NCBI RefSeq assembly: GCF_002797395.1
Contig: NZ_KZ454943.1
Span: forward strand, 1,045,325 to 1,109,324
Source: Bacillus solitudinis
GTDB taxonomy: Bacteria; Bacillota; Bacilli; Bacillales; Bacillaceae_D
DNA length: 64,000 nt
Reading direction: 5' to 3'
Shown here: piece by piece, positions 9,164-18,302 of the stretch
How the letters are laid out: each line of letters opens with the position of its first letter
Numbering within the stretch: position 1 is the first letter of the stretch
Program-made: the position numbers and the translations under genes
Notes under the pieces: generated by a model
Databases searched by the model: none
What the model was told of the DNA's origin: nothing
The model's input: only the letters and a program-made list of their open reading frames with translations

Positions 9164-9202
9164 GGAGTGTGCTAAAAGGGTATTGACCTTTTTACACACT
9201 CC
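9164..9202 (-). terminator. probable ackA terminator hairpin
   Basis: The perfect outer stem GGAGTGTG / CACACTCC encloses an inner AAAAGG / CCTTTT pairing. On the minus strand it is followed by ATTTTGCTTT. It lies 48 nt past the ackA stop. Confidence 0.6.
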
Positions 9203-9249
9203 TATCATTAAATATCTTAAAAAGAGCTTCTCACGCCTGCCTGTGAGGG

Positions 9250-10437
9250 TTACTGCGAAAGTCTCACCGTGTCACGAGCTAGCATAACCTCTTCATTTGT
9301 CGGAATGATAATCACCTTTACTGGTGAATGAGGATAATTAATAAAGGCTTCTTTTCCTCTAACCTTATTTAACGACGGGTCCCAATAAACGCCCATAAAT
9401 TCAAGCCCTCTTAAGACTCGAGCACGTATTGTCTCGCTATTTTCCCCAATCCCTGCTGTAAATATAATCGCATCAACTCCACTCATACGAGCGGCATAAG
9501 AACCGATGTATTTATGAATTCGGGAAGTGAATACTTCTAGCGCCAACTCAGCACGTTCGTTCCCTTGATTTGCTTCACTTTCAATATCACGTAAGTCACT
9601 CGAAAAACCCGATACACCCAGCAAGCCACTTTTTTTATTTAACGTATCTAAAACCTGATAGGCATCTTGTCCCGTCTTTTCCATTATGTATGGAATTAAG
9701 GCAGGATCAATATTTCCTGAGCGCGTCCCCATTGTTACACCAGCTAGAGGAGTAAATCCCATCGATGTATCAATCGACTCACCACCTTGAATGGCTGCGA
9801 TACTTGCACCATTTCCAAGATGACATGACAAAAGCCTAAGCTGTTCAATTGGTCGACCGAGTAACTCTGCAGCGCGTTCAGAGACATATTTATGAGACGT
9901 CCCGTGAAATCCATATTTTCGGATCCCAAATTTTTTATAATACTCGTAAGGTAAGCTATAAAGAAAGGAAGCTTCAGGCATCGTTTGATGAAAGGCTGTA
10001 TCAAAAATCGCAACAGCTGGAACATTTGGTAATACTTTTTTAAATGCTTTAATTCCAACAATGTTTGCCGGATTGTGCAGTGGTGCTAATTCAGACACTT
10101 CTTCCAGCGCCTTTAACACTTCTTCGTTTATTAAGACGGAATCATTAAACTTTTCACCACCATGAACAACTCGATGGCCGATCCCATCAATTTCGTTCAA
10201 AGATTGAATGATATGTAAGCTTGTTAGCTTATCAAGTAAAATTTTAACCGCAAATGAGTGATCAGGTATGTCGTATGTTTCGGATTGTTTTTCACCATTC
10301 ACTTCAATAGAAAATACACTTTCACCTAAACCAATTCTTTCAACAAGTCCTTTTGTAACAACATGTTCCTCTGGCATATGTAAAAGCTGAAATTTTAATG
10401 ATGAGCTTCCCGCATTGATTGCGATTATTTTTGACAT
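9250..10437 (-). CDS. ackA: acetate kinase
   Basis: Interconverts acetyl phosphate plus ADP with acetate plus ATP, and works with phosphotransacetylase in overflow metabolism; cytoplasmic. It has 395 residues, standard length. The ASKHA-fold phosphate-binding N-terminus NAGSSS is at 8-13, and the second acetate kinase signature ([11 protein letters not shown]) is near 175-185. An AAGGAG-type site precedes the ATG. Upstream lie a sigma-A promoter and a good cre sequence, consistent with the CcpA activation known for ackA in B. subtilis. Confidence 0.97.
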   Translation of the reverse strand: MSKIIAINAGSSSLKFQLLHMPEEHVVTKGLVERIGLGESVFSIEVNGEKQSETYDIPDHSFAVKILLDKLTSLHIIQSLNEIDGIGHRVVHGGEKFNDSVLINEEVLKALEEVSELAPLHNPANIVGIKAFKKVLPNVPAVAIFDTAFHQTMPEASFLYSLPYEYYKKFGIRKYGFHGTSHKYVSERAAELLGRPIEQLRLLSCHLGNGASIAAIQGGESIDTSMGFTPLAGVTMGTRSGNIDPALIPYIMEKTGQDAYQVLDTLNKKSGLLGVSGFSSDLRDIESEANQGNERAELALEVFTSRIHKYIGSYAARMSGVDAIIFTAGIGENSETIRARVLRGLEFMGVYWDPSLNKVRGKEAFINYPHSPVKVIIIPTNEEVMLARDTVRLSQ

Positions 10438-10485
10438 TCCTTGAGTCTCCTTTTTTTAAACATATACTAATTGTTAACCTTCTAC

Positions 10486-10514
10486 ATTTAAGCATCTAAA
10501 GTTTGAGTTTTCAA
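10486..10514 (-). promoter_or_regulatory. candidate ackA promoter
   Basis: TTGAAA (10509-10514) and TTAAAT (10486-10491) are separated by 17 bp on the minus strand, about 50 bp upstream of the ackA start. Confidence 0.45.
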
Positions 10515-10566
10515 GAAAAATCATAGTTTTTCTCTTCCATTCTCTTGAATTCTTTATTTTCAGAAA

Positions 10567-10580
10567 TGAAATGGTTTACA
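10567..10580 (-). promoter_or_regulatory. cre site upstream of ackA
   Basis: On the minus strand this reads TGTAAACCATTTCA, one mismatch (second base of the central CG) from the cre consensus TGWAANCGNTNWCA. It is upstream of the promoter, the position expected for activation by CcpA. Confidence 0.6.
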
Positions 10581-10612
10581 TTAGTGTTCTACAATTAAAC
10601 CAAAACTATTAG

Positions 10613-10643
10613 AAAAAGCCATGAAAAGAATCAACTTTTCACG
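10613..10643 (-). terminator. ytxK terminator
   Basis: GTGAAAAG / CTTTTCAT hairpin directly after the ytxK stop, followed by GGCTTTTTC on the minus strand. Confidence 0.6.
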
Positions 10644-10644
10644 A

Positions 10645-11643
10645 CTACAATAAACCAAGTTCTTCTTTGAACCATTTATTAATTTGTTGAACCATATCGC
10701 CTAAAGCAGGTTTATTACTGAACGAAGGTAGTTCTGCTAATAATGCCTGCTGTGGTTGGCGAACATCCTTCCCTTTCTTTTGTAGCATAAGGATACTTTT
10801 TGCTTGCTGCTTTGACTTGAACATTGTCTTTGGTAATTGAAGAAGACCGTGTATACACGTATGCTCCTTTAGGTATGCGTGCAACACCGGGGCTTGATCA
10901 CTCTCAAATAAAAAGTTCGGAACAATAAAAAACAAAAAACCACCCGCTTTTGTTCTTTCAATTCCTTTCTCAATCATTAAATGATGAATAAAAGAATGAC
11001 CCTCAGTTGAACGAAGTGAAAAGGATTTTGCGATTTCATCATTTGGATAAAAGCCAACTGGTAAGTCCGTTACAATCACATCAACCTCAGGAAATTCAAT
11101 CGGTTGAATGCTATCTTTATGAAAGAGCTCAACTTCATTTTTTTGCAAATTCGCATGAACAAATGCAATATGTAGCAAGGTTTCGTCAACTTCAAACCCA
11201 TATCCCTTTATTGGACTCGGAGACTGGTTTAAAAGAGCTGATAATAAATTACCTGAACCAGCAGCAAGATCAATAAGGGAGAATCCTTCTTTTTTATTCG
11301 ACGTCACCTTATTTACTAAATAACTCATAAATAGACAGACAGCATCCGGAGTCATTGCATGATGAGATTGTGTCACTTCTTTCATTCCTTTTAGCACAGC
11401 AAGCTGAAAGGATTTCCGTATCCATTCTGGTTCGTATTCTTCAATTTTAATTTTGTCAATTTGCTGAGAAAGTTGTCCTTTTACATCTTCTGGCACAGGT
11501 TGAACAACGTCTTGTTGAAACAAATTTTCTCCTACTTCGGCTAAAGCCTCTAAGTATGTATACGACCCTTCCTTTTCTAAAAGAGTTGCGCTCTCATTCA
11601 AATAATTAAATAGATCTTCAATCTTATTATCGGTTTTAATCAT
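10645..11643 (-). CDS. ytxK: YtxK, class I SAM-dependent methyltransferase
   Basis: 332 residues with an N6-adenine-methylase-like Rossmann domain. The SAM motif DLAAGSGNLLSAL is at about 122-134. Where DNA/RNA N6-methylases carry (N/D)PPY, this protein has TDLPVGFYP (about 192-200), so its target may differ; the family is uncharacterised. The N-terminal 100 residues are helical. It has an AAGGGG ribosome binding site. Its place between ackA and tpx is the same as in B. subtilis. Confidence 0.88.
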   Translation of the reverse strand: MIKTDNKIEDLFNYLNESATLLEKEGSYTYLEALAEVGENLFQQDVVQPVPEDVKGQLSQQIDKIKIEEYEPEWIRKSFQLAVLKGMKEVTQSHHAMTPDAVCLFMSYLVNKVTSNKKEGFSLIDLAAGSGNLLSALLNQSPSPIKGYGFEVDETLLHIAFVHANLQKNEVELFHKDSIQPIEFPEVDVIVTDLPVGFYPNDEIAKSFSLRSTEGHSFIHHLMIEKGIERTKAGGFLFFIVPNFLFESDQAPVLHAYLKEHTCIHGLLQLPKTMFKSKQQAKSILMLQKKGKDVRQPQQALLAELPSFSNKPALGDMVQQINKWFKEELGLL

Positions 11644-11791
11644 ATTTATCCCCTTAATCCATACTATTTATGCTTGTCATTCTAACCCTTCACTTTCTAT
11701 TCTAAACCTAATTAGCTTTTCTTGAAACAATTAGAGCTTTATAAATATTACCCGGAATACACAGTTGAAATTACCGGATCAGCTATATAAA

Positions 11792-11818
11792 AACCCGCCG
11801 GTGTAAGCAGCGGGTTTA
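11792..11818 (-). terminator. tpx terminator
   Basis: AAACCCGC / GCGGGTTT stem with an 11-nt loop, flanked by A- and T-rich sequence. Confidence 0.8.
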
Positions 11819-11825
11819 AAAAGAG

Positions 11826-12326
11826 TTATTTTGCAGCTTTTGCTGCTTCAATAGCGGCTTCATAATTCGGATGTTCAGTTGCCTCTGATACGTATTCTGC
11901 ATAAGTAACTACATCATTCGAATCAATAACAAATACTGCGCGAGCTAATAAACGAAGTTCTTCAATAGCAAGACCAAAGGCTTTCCCGAACGAAAGATCA
12001 CGGTGGTCAGAAACAGTTTGAACATTTTCAATTCCAGCCGCTGCACACCAACGCTTTTGGGCGAATGGTAAATCTACACTTACAGTTAGTATCTTCGTGT
12101 TATCGAGAGCTGCCGCTTCTTCATTAAATCGACGCGTTTGTTGGTCACAAACTCCTGTATCAATCGAAGGAACAACACTGATTAAACGAACTTGTCCTTT
12201 AGAATCAGCTAGTGTAACTTTGGACAAATCATTTGCAAGCACAGTAAAGTCAGGAGCTTTCTCTCCTACCTTAACTTCATTTCCAAGTAAAGTAACCGGA
12301 TTACCTTTAAATGTAATAGACGCCAT
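11826..12326 (-). CDS. tpx: thiol peroxidase
   Basis: A 2-Cys peroxiredoxin reducing hydroperoxides with thioredoxin; cytoplasmic here, with no signal peptide. It has 166 residues. The peroxidatic Cys60 is in [13 protein letters not shown] and the resolving Cys94 in KRWCAAAGI, the positions typical of atypical 2-Cys Tpx. A GAGGGTG ribosome binding site precedes the ATG. It is monocistronic between terminators. Confidence 0.96.
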   Translation of the reverse strand: MASITFKGNPVTLLGNEVKVGEKAPDFTVLANDLSKVTLADSKGQVRLISVVPSIDTGVCDQQTRRFNEEAAALDNTKILTVSVDLPFAQKRWCAAAGIENVQTVSDHRDLSFGKAFGLAIEELRLLARAVFVIDSNDVVTYAEYVSEATEHPNYEAAIEAAKAAK

Positions 12327-12475
12327 TATGTATCACCCTCATTTTCCCAAAATATGTACAAACTCATCATACATGAATCTTCGGAAACTTTTCAAGTAAA
12401 GAACATTATCTTTGAAGAAAAGCATGGATCCACCCATTTTTCTTCTGTGAAGCACTTTAGAACCTTACCTTAAAA

Positions 12476-12512
12476 AAAACCCTTTTTTCATTTTACTGAA
12501 AAAAGGGGTTTT
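12476..12512 (-). terminator. ytfJ terminator
   Basis: The long A/T-rich stem AAAACCCTTTTTTCA / TGAAAAAAGGGGTTTT with a 6-nt loop lies just after the ytfJ stop. Confidence 0.85.
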
Positions 12513-12524
12513 CCTATTCCGAAC

Positions 12525-12980
12525 TTAAGATGGAGATTGACCTGACGTTTGCTCAAATGTCGTAGTTGATGTTGTCGTCTGATCATCACCTTGATTTTGA
12601 GAATTAGCTCCAATCATTTGTTGAATCTTATCAACGACTTGTGGAGCAAAGTCAAGAAGCTTCTCATAAAGATGAGTATTACTATCAAGATGGACCATAT
12701 TGACACCTTGACTATTTACAACTAAAAATGCGATTGGTGTAATAGAAACACCACCCCCACTACCACCACCAAAAGGGTGCTCATCTTCCGACTTTGACTC
12801 GTGCTCCATCACGAATTCGCTACCACCAGCCGCAAAGCCAAAACCAACTTTAGATACCGGCATAATGACACTACCATCTGGGGTTTCTACAGGATCCCCA
12901 ACAATTGTATTGACATCTACCATTTCCTTTAAGTTTTCCATGGCCGTTTTCATTAAACCTTGAATTGGATGTTCTGACAC
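12525..12980 (-). CDS. ytfJ: GerW-family sporulation protein YtfJ
   Basis: 151 residues. Diagnostic features are the HPIQGLMKTAMENLKEMVD start, the VGDPVETPDG and KVGFGFAAGG segments, and the glycine run FGGGSGGGVSI (about 71-81). Family members are made in the forespore and are needed for normal germination in some Bacillus. The Ser/Thr/Gln-rich tail after residue 125 is variable. It lies 14 nt after ytfI and is probably co-transcribed with it. Confidence 0.9.
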   Translation of the reverse strand: MSEHPIQGLMKTAMENLKEMVDVNTIVGDPVETPDGSVIMPVSKVGFGFAAGGSEFVMEHESKSEDEHPFGGGSGGGVSITPIAFLVVNSQGVNMVHLDSNTHLYEKLLDFAPQVVDKIQQMIGANSQNQGDDQTTTSTTTFEQTSGQSPS

Positions 12981-12994
12981 GGTTGACTCCTCCT

Positions 12995-13660
12995 TTAGAC
13001 ATTTGATGTTTTTTCAACCGGCTTCGGTTGAAAAAGCTTCGGTCTTTTTTTCCAGTGTTTTATAATCATAAGACCTGCAACGATAGCATGCCCGATTCGG
13101 AAGGATAACATACAAGTAAACTTCGTACGGGATACTACTTCTTGAAAATGAGGCGTAACTGCCACTTCTGGTAAACGTTTCATTTTCATATAATTACCTA
13201 TTAATCCTATAATTGATCCCTTAATAGTCCAAACCGTTCCTATCAACTGACCTGTATGTGCCGCATCTCCAATCCCGAACTCTGACTTCCATTTTAAAAA
13301 ATGTACACTAATTCTTCCTAAGAATCTTCGGACAATTTTATGTAGACCAGCAACATGCTGAATAAACTCGTTAAGCTTCTGTAAATCATGTATTATTAAA
13401 TCTTTCGTTATGATTTTCCTTCCTTTTTCACGGTTTCCACTAATGTTTTGTTCTTCATCAACAACGATTGATTCTGAATTAAAATCTAAGCGTATTAATG
13501 GAGCTGAGAACGTATATACACGCAATTTCCAAAAGTAAACTACTACCTCAAGCAAGTCATCGTCTTGTTTATGCTCATATTGGACATCAATTGATACTTT
13601 TGTTATTAAAAATAGTATAAATAATAAAAGAAGTAGCCCAGCAACAATAAACCAATTCAT
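12995..13660 (-). CDS. ytfI: YtfI, DUF2953 membrane-anchored protein
   Basis: 221 residues, with one N-terminal membrane helix (about 3-20) and then a mostly strand-rich region. A second hydrophobic patch lies near 185-200 (HAIVAGLMIIKHW). It matches DUF2953 by position and layout; the function is unknown. Genes of this type precede ytfJ throughout Bacillaceae, suggesting a sporulation role. The tail is basic (KKRPKLFQPKP). Confidence 0.82.
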   Translation of the reverse strand: MNWFIVAGLLLLLFILFLITKVSIDVQYEHKQDDDLLEVVVYFWKLRVYTFSAPLIRLDFNSESIVVDEEQNISGNREKGRKIITKDLIIHDLQKLNEFIQHVAGLHKIVRRFLGRISVHFLKWKSEFGIGDAAHTGQLIGTVWTIKGSIIGLIGNYMKMKRLPEVAVTPHFQEVVSRTKFTCMLSFRIGHAIVAGLMIIKHWKKRPKLFQPKPVEKTSNV

Positions 13661-13727
13661 GTTTTCCTTCCTTTCTTTCTTAGCTCATTCTTCATTTGTT
13701 CTTTCTAGGGTTCTCCTACATTGGAAA

Positions 13728-13767
13728 AAATAAACCTACCAAATAAAATTTGGTAGGTTTATTTTTT
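13728..13767 (-). terminator. yteJ terminator
   Basis: A perfect 13-bp stem (TAAACCTACCAAA and its complement, 13731-13743 / 13749-13761) has a 5-nt loop, with A- and T-runs on both sides. It directly follows the yteJ stop. Confidence 0.9.
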
Positions 13768-14284
13768 AACGTTCATAAATAACAAAAGAATCTGAGATCA
13801 TGTCATGAATTCCTTGTTTTTTTGTAGTAAAAGCTACTGTGAGATAAATGGCATAGAACAGAAAAAATGCTTGGTGCAAGAAGCGTCCAATTCCTTCACG
13901 AAAAAAGATTTGTTGCCAACTTAGTAATTGACCATCTACTGTTACCACTCTTAAGCCAAATACCATTTTGCCAATAGTTTGCCCATAATATTTCGTCATA
14001 ATAGCAAAATAAAGAAAAAATACAACTCCAGATAACAATGTAGCCAACGGAAAAATGAATGTTACTTGACCGATTCCTACCAACCGTAGGAGAGGATACA
14101 CCAATAACCCATTTAAACTGAATACAATAATCAAGTCTAACAGAAATGCCCAAAAACGCATCCAAAATCCAGCGAAATAATTGGCTCCTGTAACATGAGT
14201 CCCCGTTTCCTCATGATTAGTACGAGGTAGCCTTCCATTCAAAGGTCTAATCCTTGAGTTCCTTGCCAACCGTTGTTGTTCCAT
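13766..14284 (-). CDS. yteJ: YteJ, RDD-family membrane protein
   Basis: 172 residues. The RDD domain starts near residue 38 (AGFWMRFWAFLLDLIIVF), with the conserved Arg and Asp in the first helix, a second helix pair near 65-95, and the GQTIGKMVFGLRVV motif at about 101-114. RDD proteins are small integral membrane proteins; some are ion antiporters, but no activity can be read here. It is 14 nt downstream of sppA, hence co-transcribed, as in B. subtilis, where it is linked to SppA. Confidence 0.88.
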   Translation of the reverse strand: MEQQRLARNSRIRPLNGRLPRTNHEETGTHVTGANYFAGFWMRFWAFLLDLIIVFSLNGLLVYPLLRLVGIGQVTFIFPLATLLSGVVFFLYFAIMTKYYGQTIGKMVFGLRVVTVDGQLLSWQQIFFREGIGRFLHQAFFLFYAIYLTVAFTTKKQGIHDMISDSFVIYER

Positions 14285-14298
14285 TACCGTTCTCCTTC

Positions 14299-15294
14299 CT
14301 ATTCAGCATACAAATACTTTAATGTTGGCGACCGATGATTTGAAATTAATTTTTCAAGACCGACAAGTTCATGATCGGATGAAAATAATTTCTGGACTGA
14401 CATTGAAAATAAACTATATAACCCTGTATTGGTCTCAAATCTTACTACATTGTATCCACCAATTTGGTCTCTCATTAACTTAATTGTATCGTCTAGACTT
14501 CCTAGCTCATCAATTAAATTGACCTCTTTTGCTTGGAGACCACTATAAATACGACCATCTGCTAATTGACGAACTTTTTGCTCAGACATTTGACGTCCCT
14601 CCGCAATAACGCGAACAAATTCATCATAAGACTCATCAACTAACGACTGTAAAATCGCTCGATCACCTTCTGTCATTTCTCGTGATGGCGACATAATGTC
14701 CTTATAGGGACCACTTTTAATCGTGTTAAATTTCACTCCATAGTTTTCCGCCAATTCAGCAAAATTAATGGACTCCATAATTACACCGAGAGAACCAGTT
14801 ATTGTTTGAGGACTAGCCACAATTTTATCAGCAGGTGCTGCAATGTAATATCCTCCCGACGCAGCCATACTTCCCATTGAGACATAGATTGGTTTTTTAT
14901 ATTCTCTCTTTGCTTCTAGAACTTTCTCATAAATTTCTGCACTTTCTACCACTCCACCGCCTGGGCTATTGATCCGAATAATAATCCCTTTAACCATTGG
15001 ATCTTTTGCGGCATGGTCAATTTGCGAAAGAAACAATCGATGGCGATACCCATCCGTTGCGAATAGTCCTAGTTGATCTCCCGTATCTTGAATGACCCCG
15101 TTTATTTCCAAAAGCGCAATATTACCAGTGAGTTCAGTGCCTTGGTCGACTACTTGTTCATTCCAGTCTTGATCGCTGGCTCCAAATACACTCTCAAAAT
15201 CAGATGAAAGAAAGCTTGTTGCTGCATTTACTGCAATCGATGCAACCACAAGCATCGCTGCTGCAATTAAAGCTAACCAACGTTTCCTACTCAT
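14299..15294 (-). CDS. sppA: signal peptide peptidase SppA
   Basis: A membrane-anchored serine protease that degrades signal peptides, with a Ser/Lys dyad. It has 331 residues, with an N-terminal anchor at about 6-24. The catalytic Ser146 is in GSMAASGGYY and the Lys198 in KSGPYKD, one position off the known S147/K199 of B. subtilis. The substrate-groove INSPGGGV motif is at 108-115. It forms an operon with yteJ. Confidence 0.95.
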   Translation of the reverse strand: MSRKRWLALIAAAMLVVASIAVNAATSFLSSDFESVFGASDQDWNEQVVDQGTELTGNIALLEINGVIQDTGDQLGLFATDGYRHRLFLSQIDHAAKDPMVKGIIIRINSPGGGVVESAEIYEKVLEAKREYKKPIYVSMGSMAASGGYYIAAPADKIVASPQTITGSLGVIMESINFAELAENYGVKFNTIKSGPYKDIMSPSREMTEGDRAILQSLVDESYDEFVRVIAEGRQMSEQKVRQLADGRIYSGLQAKEVNLIDELGSLDDTIKLMRDQIGGYNVVRFETNTGLYSLFSMSVQKLFSSDHELVGLEKLISNHRSPTLKYLYAE

Positions 15295-15417
15295 GACGCC
15301 ACTCCTCTTTTATCTTTCTTGGTTGTTTTTTCTAAACAAGGGTTATGATAACATAGAAACAACTTAAACGTGAGATGAAATCTGAAACAGAATCACTCAG
15401 GGAAAGGATGACATTCT

Positions 15418-16215
15418 ATGCCTCACCGCAAAAATATTTATTTTTCTTATAAACAAACGACTGAACTCGAACAAATCGTCCAACCAATATCCTCTCTACT
15501 TCAAGCTAATGGTTTTCATATTGTTACCGATACAAAAGATGCTCATATTATTGCAAGCATTGGTGGAGATAACGCATTTTTACAAGCTACACGAAAAACA
15601 GGTTTCCGAGACGACTGTCTATATATTGGTATTAACACAGATCAATTGGGGTTTTATACCGATTTTACAACAGAAAATGCCGAACAAATGATACACGCTG
15701 TACAAAATGCGGAGGTTGAGGTAAGAAAGTACCCGATCATTGAAGTGTCAATTGATGGAGAGAAACCTTTCTATTGTCTTAATGAATGTTCCATTCGTTC
15801 TAACGTAATTAAAACCTTTGTTATCGATGTTTTCATTGATGACATCGCGTTTGAAACCTTCCGAGGTGACGGAATGATTGTCTCAACACCAACAGGAAGC
15901 ACCGCGTATAATAAATCTGTTCGTGGTGCAATTGTGGACCCATTACTACCATCAATGCAAATAAGTGAAATCGCCTCATTAAATAATAATGAATACCGAA
16001 CATTAGGTACTTCCTTTCTCTTAAGTAGTCAGCGAACACTCACTTTAAAAGTTGTTCAAGATGGAAATGACCATCCCATTATTGGTGTAGATAATGAGGC
16101 CATTAGTATTCGCCATGCTGAACAGCTTACAATTAAGCTCGCTGACAAACACATCAAAGTTTTAAAACTCAAAAATAATTCATTTTGGCATAGAGTGCAA
16201 AGAAAATTTCTTTAA
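15418..16215 (+). CDS. nadK2: NAD kinase 2 (YtdI type)
   Basis: Phosphorylates NAD(H) to NADP(H). 265 residues, with the NadK2 pattern: CLNECSIRSNVIKTFV, the FRGDGMIVSTPTGSTAYNKS segment (about 144-163) and DNEAISIR. The first nucleotide motif reads GGDNA (49-53) where NAD kinases normally have GGDG(T/A); the Asp51 is kept. An AAAGGA site precedes the ATG. It stands divergent from sppA, as in B. subtilis. Activity is likely but the motif change should be noted. Confidence 0.9.
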   Translation: MPHRKNIYFSYKQTTELEQIVQPISSLLQANGFHIVTDTKDAHIIASIGGDNAFLQATRKTGFRDDCLYIGINTDQLGFYTDFTTENAEQMIHAVQNAEVEVRKYPIIEVSIDGEKPFYCLNECSIRSNVIKTFVIDVFIDDIAFETFRGDGMIVSTPTGSTAYNKSVRGAIVDPLLPSMQISEIASLNNNEYRTLGTSFLLSSQRTLTLKVVQDGNDHPIIGVDNEAISIRHAEQLTIKLADKHIKVLKLKNNSFWHRVQRKFL

Positions 16216-16260
16216 CTGTCTATTTAAAAAGGGTATACATTCCTTTTTGAATAGACAGTT
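16214..16260 (+). terminator. hairpin after nadK2
   Basis: The arms AACTGTCTATT (16214-16224) and AATAGACAGTT (16250-16260) form an 11-bp stem, extended inward by AAAAAGG / CCTTTTT. There is no U-run after it on the plus strand, so it could be a terminator or an mRNA 3' stabiliser. Confidence 0.5.
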
Positions 16261-16292
16261 AGCAATGAGTGAAGCTACCGAAGGTTTTAAAT

Positions 16293-16310
16293 CACCACTA
16301 AATAGTGGTG
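16293..16310. repeat. perfect 8-bp inverted repeat
   Basis: CACCACTA-AA-TAGTGGTG lies in a 115-bp stretch between nadK2 and ytcJ that otherwise shows no gene. The neighbouring GCAATGAGTGAAGC resembles sequence at 37254-37270, suggesting a dispersed repeat. Confidence 0.5.
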
Positions 16311-16375
16311 CGTTCGGCACGGGGGACGGTTGCTAATCGTTTAAATAGTTTTTATATTAAAATTAATTTATTGAT

Positions 16376-17956
16376 TTAATTTTGATACATAATCGTATTA
16401 TCAATAACCGTCATAACTACTTTTGTCTGAAGTAGTTCATCCGGCTCAACTTCAAATAAATTTTGATTAAGAACGGTAAAGTCTGCGACATACCCTTCTT
16501 TAAGCTTCCCTCTTCTATTCTCCTTTCCAATTGCCCATGCACTCCCTGATGTAAATAACTGAATTGCTTCGAACATGGTCAGGGATTGCTTTAAAAAGTA
16601 AGACATGTGTTCCCCAGGTTTCTTACGTGTCACAGCTGCATGGATTCCAAGCAATGGATTTACTGGCTCAATTGGAGCATCAGATCCACCTGCACAGTGA
16701 AGACCTTTATTTAATAAAGTTTTCCAAGCAAAAGAATAAGGCAATCGTTGTTCACCTAGTCGTTCCTGGACCCAAGGGAAGTCAGAAGCTACAAACCGCG
16801 GTTGAATATCGAGTACGAGTGGCAGGTTAAGCATTCTTTCTAGTAAGTCCTCACGAACAACTTGGACGTGTATAAGCCTGTCACGTCCTTTTTTTACTGG
16901 ATTTTCCTCAATCACATCTAAAGCCATCTCTAACGCGGCATCTCCAATCACGTGAATGGCAACCGGCATCCCTACTTCTCTGGCTTGCTGAATAAGCTTC
17001 TCGAGTTGTTTTACCGTATGCATAGCCACACCAGAAGTACTTGGGTCATCTGTATAAGGTGAGCTTAAATAAGCTGTCCTACCCCCTAATGCTCCATCGG
17101 CAAAAATCTTCATTGCTCCTAATTCAATACATGATGTAACGTCGCCCATTGAGTAGCCTTCTTTTTTCATTTGTGTAATTTCTTCATGATGAACAAGCAA
17201 ATGTGCACGGAACTTTCGATTCTTGCCATCAATTACAGTCTTAAATGCATCAAGAGTTTGTATAAAACCATTATAATAATGCAGATCCTCCGTATGCCCA
17301 CCAACAAGTCCATGTCGCACCATATCATCTACTGACTTTTCAAGTGCATGCTGCACATACGCTTGACTGACAGCTGGAATCTTTGATTTCACTAAATCCA
17401 TTGCTGCATCAAGTAAATATCCTGTCGGTTCTCCTTTTAAATCTTTAACAATTAGCCCACCCTCAGGGTTAGGAGTGTTCCTTGTAATCCCAGCTATCTT
17501 CAGTGCAGAGCTATTGACTAGAGCCGCATGGCGACAAATCCTCGTCAAAAACATTGGATGGTTTGGGGCAATGTCGTCTAATTCTTCACGATGAAATAGT
17601 TTTCGATCAAAAAAATTATTTTCATTCCATCCCTCACCAAGTACCCATTCTTCTTTACCTGTTTTGGCTACTGATTCTTTAAGCTCTCTTTTCATTTCAT
17701 CCGATGAATTCATTGTCGACAAATCAAGCCGAATTAACTTTTCTCCATGACCGATCATATGTAGATGACTATCCACAAACCCAGGATATACAAATGCACC
17801 CTGTACATCTACTAGCTTCTTTATAGGATATGTATTTTCAAGATTTCTTTTTTTTCCACTCCCCTTTATTATTCCATCCTCAACATAAAGTGCTTCCACT
17901 GTTTCATTTTCTGCGTTCATCGTAAAAAAAGTGCCATTCCACCAAAGTGTCCCCAT
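16376..17956 (-). CDS. ytcJ: YtcJ-type amidohydrolase
   Basis: 526 residues of the amidohydrolase_3 branch of the metal-dependent amidohydrolase superfamily. The metal motif VDSHLHM is at about 61-67, ADGALGGRTA at about 286-295, HVIGDAA at about 322-328 and GGSDAPIEPVNP at about 423-434. The carbamylated-Lys branch is not evident. The natural substrate is unknown; older labels such as exoenzyme regulator are not supported. An AGGAGG site precedes the ATG. Confidence 0.88.
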   Translation of the reverse strand: MGTLWWNGTFFTMNAENETVEALYVEDGIIKGSGKKRNLENTYPIKKLVDVQGAFVYPGFVDSHLHMIGHGEKLIRLDLSTMNSSDEMKRELKESVAKTGKEEWVLGEGWNENNFFDRKLFHREELDDIAPNHPMFLTRICRHAALVNSSALKIAGITRNTPNPEGGLIVKDLKGEPTGYLLDAAMDLVKSKIPAVSQAYVQHALEKSVDDMVRHGLVGGHTEDLHYYNGFIQTLDAFKTVIDGKNRKFRAHLLVHHEEITQMKKEGYSMGDVTSCIELGAMKIFADGALGGRTAYLSSPYTDDPSTSGVAMHTVKQLEKLIQQAREVGMPVAIHVIGDAALEMALDVIEENPVKKGRDRLIHVQVVREDLLERMLNLPLVLDIQPRFVASDFPWVQERLGEQRLPYSFAWKTLLNKGLHCAGGSDAPIEPVNPLLGIHAAVTRKKPGEHMSYFLKQSLTMFEAIQLFTSGSAWAIGKENRRGKLKEGYVADFTVLNQNLFEVEPDELLQTKVVMTVIDNTIMYQN

Positions 17957-18026
17957 ATTCTTTAAACCTCCTATTACTTATCCTTACTTCCTATCTTAAC
18001 AAATTTAGGCAAGTAAACGAAAAGAA

Positions 18027-18048
18027 GGAGGACGGATAACCGCCCCCC
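18027..18048 (-). terminator. sspA terminator
   Basis: GGGGGGCGG / CCGTCCTCC hairpin (two G-U pairs) with a 4-nt loop and TTCTTTT on the minus strand. Confidence 0.75.
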
Positions 18049-18065
18049 TAAGCCATATTATATAA

Positions 18066-18278
18066 TTATTGTTGTTGGAAACCACCCATTTGTTGTTCAG
18101 CCATCTGAACTAGACGCTTCGTGATTTCTCCCCCGACAGACCCGTTTGCACGAGATGTCGCATCAGCTCCAAGTTGAACACCAAACTCTTGAGCGATTTC
18201 AATCTTCATTTGATCCAAAGCTTGTTGTACTCCAGGTACTAGCAATTGGTTTGAGTTGCTGTTGTTGTTACTTGCCAT
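18066..18278 (-). CDS. sspA: alpha/beta-type small acid-soluble spore protein
   Basis: A 70-residue DNA-binding protein that coats and protects spore DNA and is degraded by Gpr at germination. The Gpr recognition site EIAQEFGV is at about 27-34 and the C-terminal signature [13 protein letters not shown] at about 46-58. The frame starts at a GTG three codons earlier, but that codon lies in the ribosome binding site (GGAGGTG), so the ATG giving MASNNN is used. A sigma-G-like promoter lies upstream. It could be named sspA from synteny. Confidence 0.95.
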   Translation of the reverse strand: MASNNNSNSNQLLVPGVQQALDQMKIEIAQEFGVQLGADATSRANGSVGGEITKRLVQMAEQQMGGFQQQ

Positions 18279-18302
18279 GTGTCTCACCTCCTTCTGTACT
18301 AC

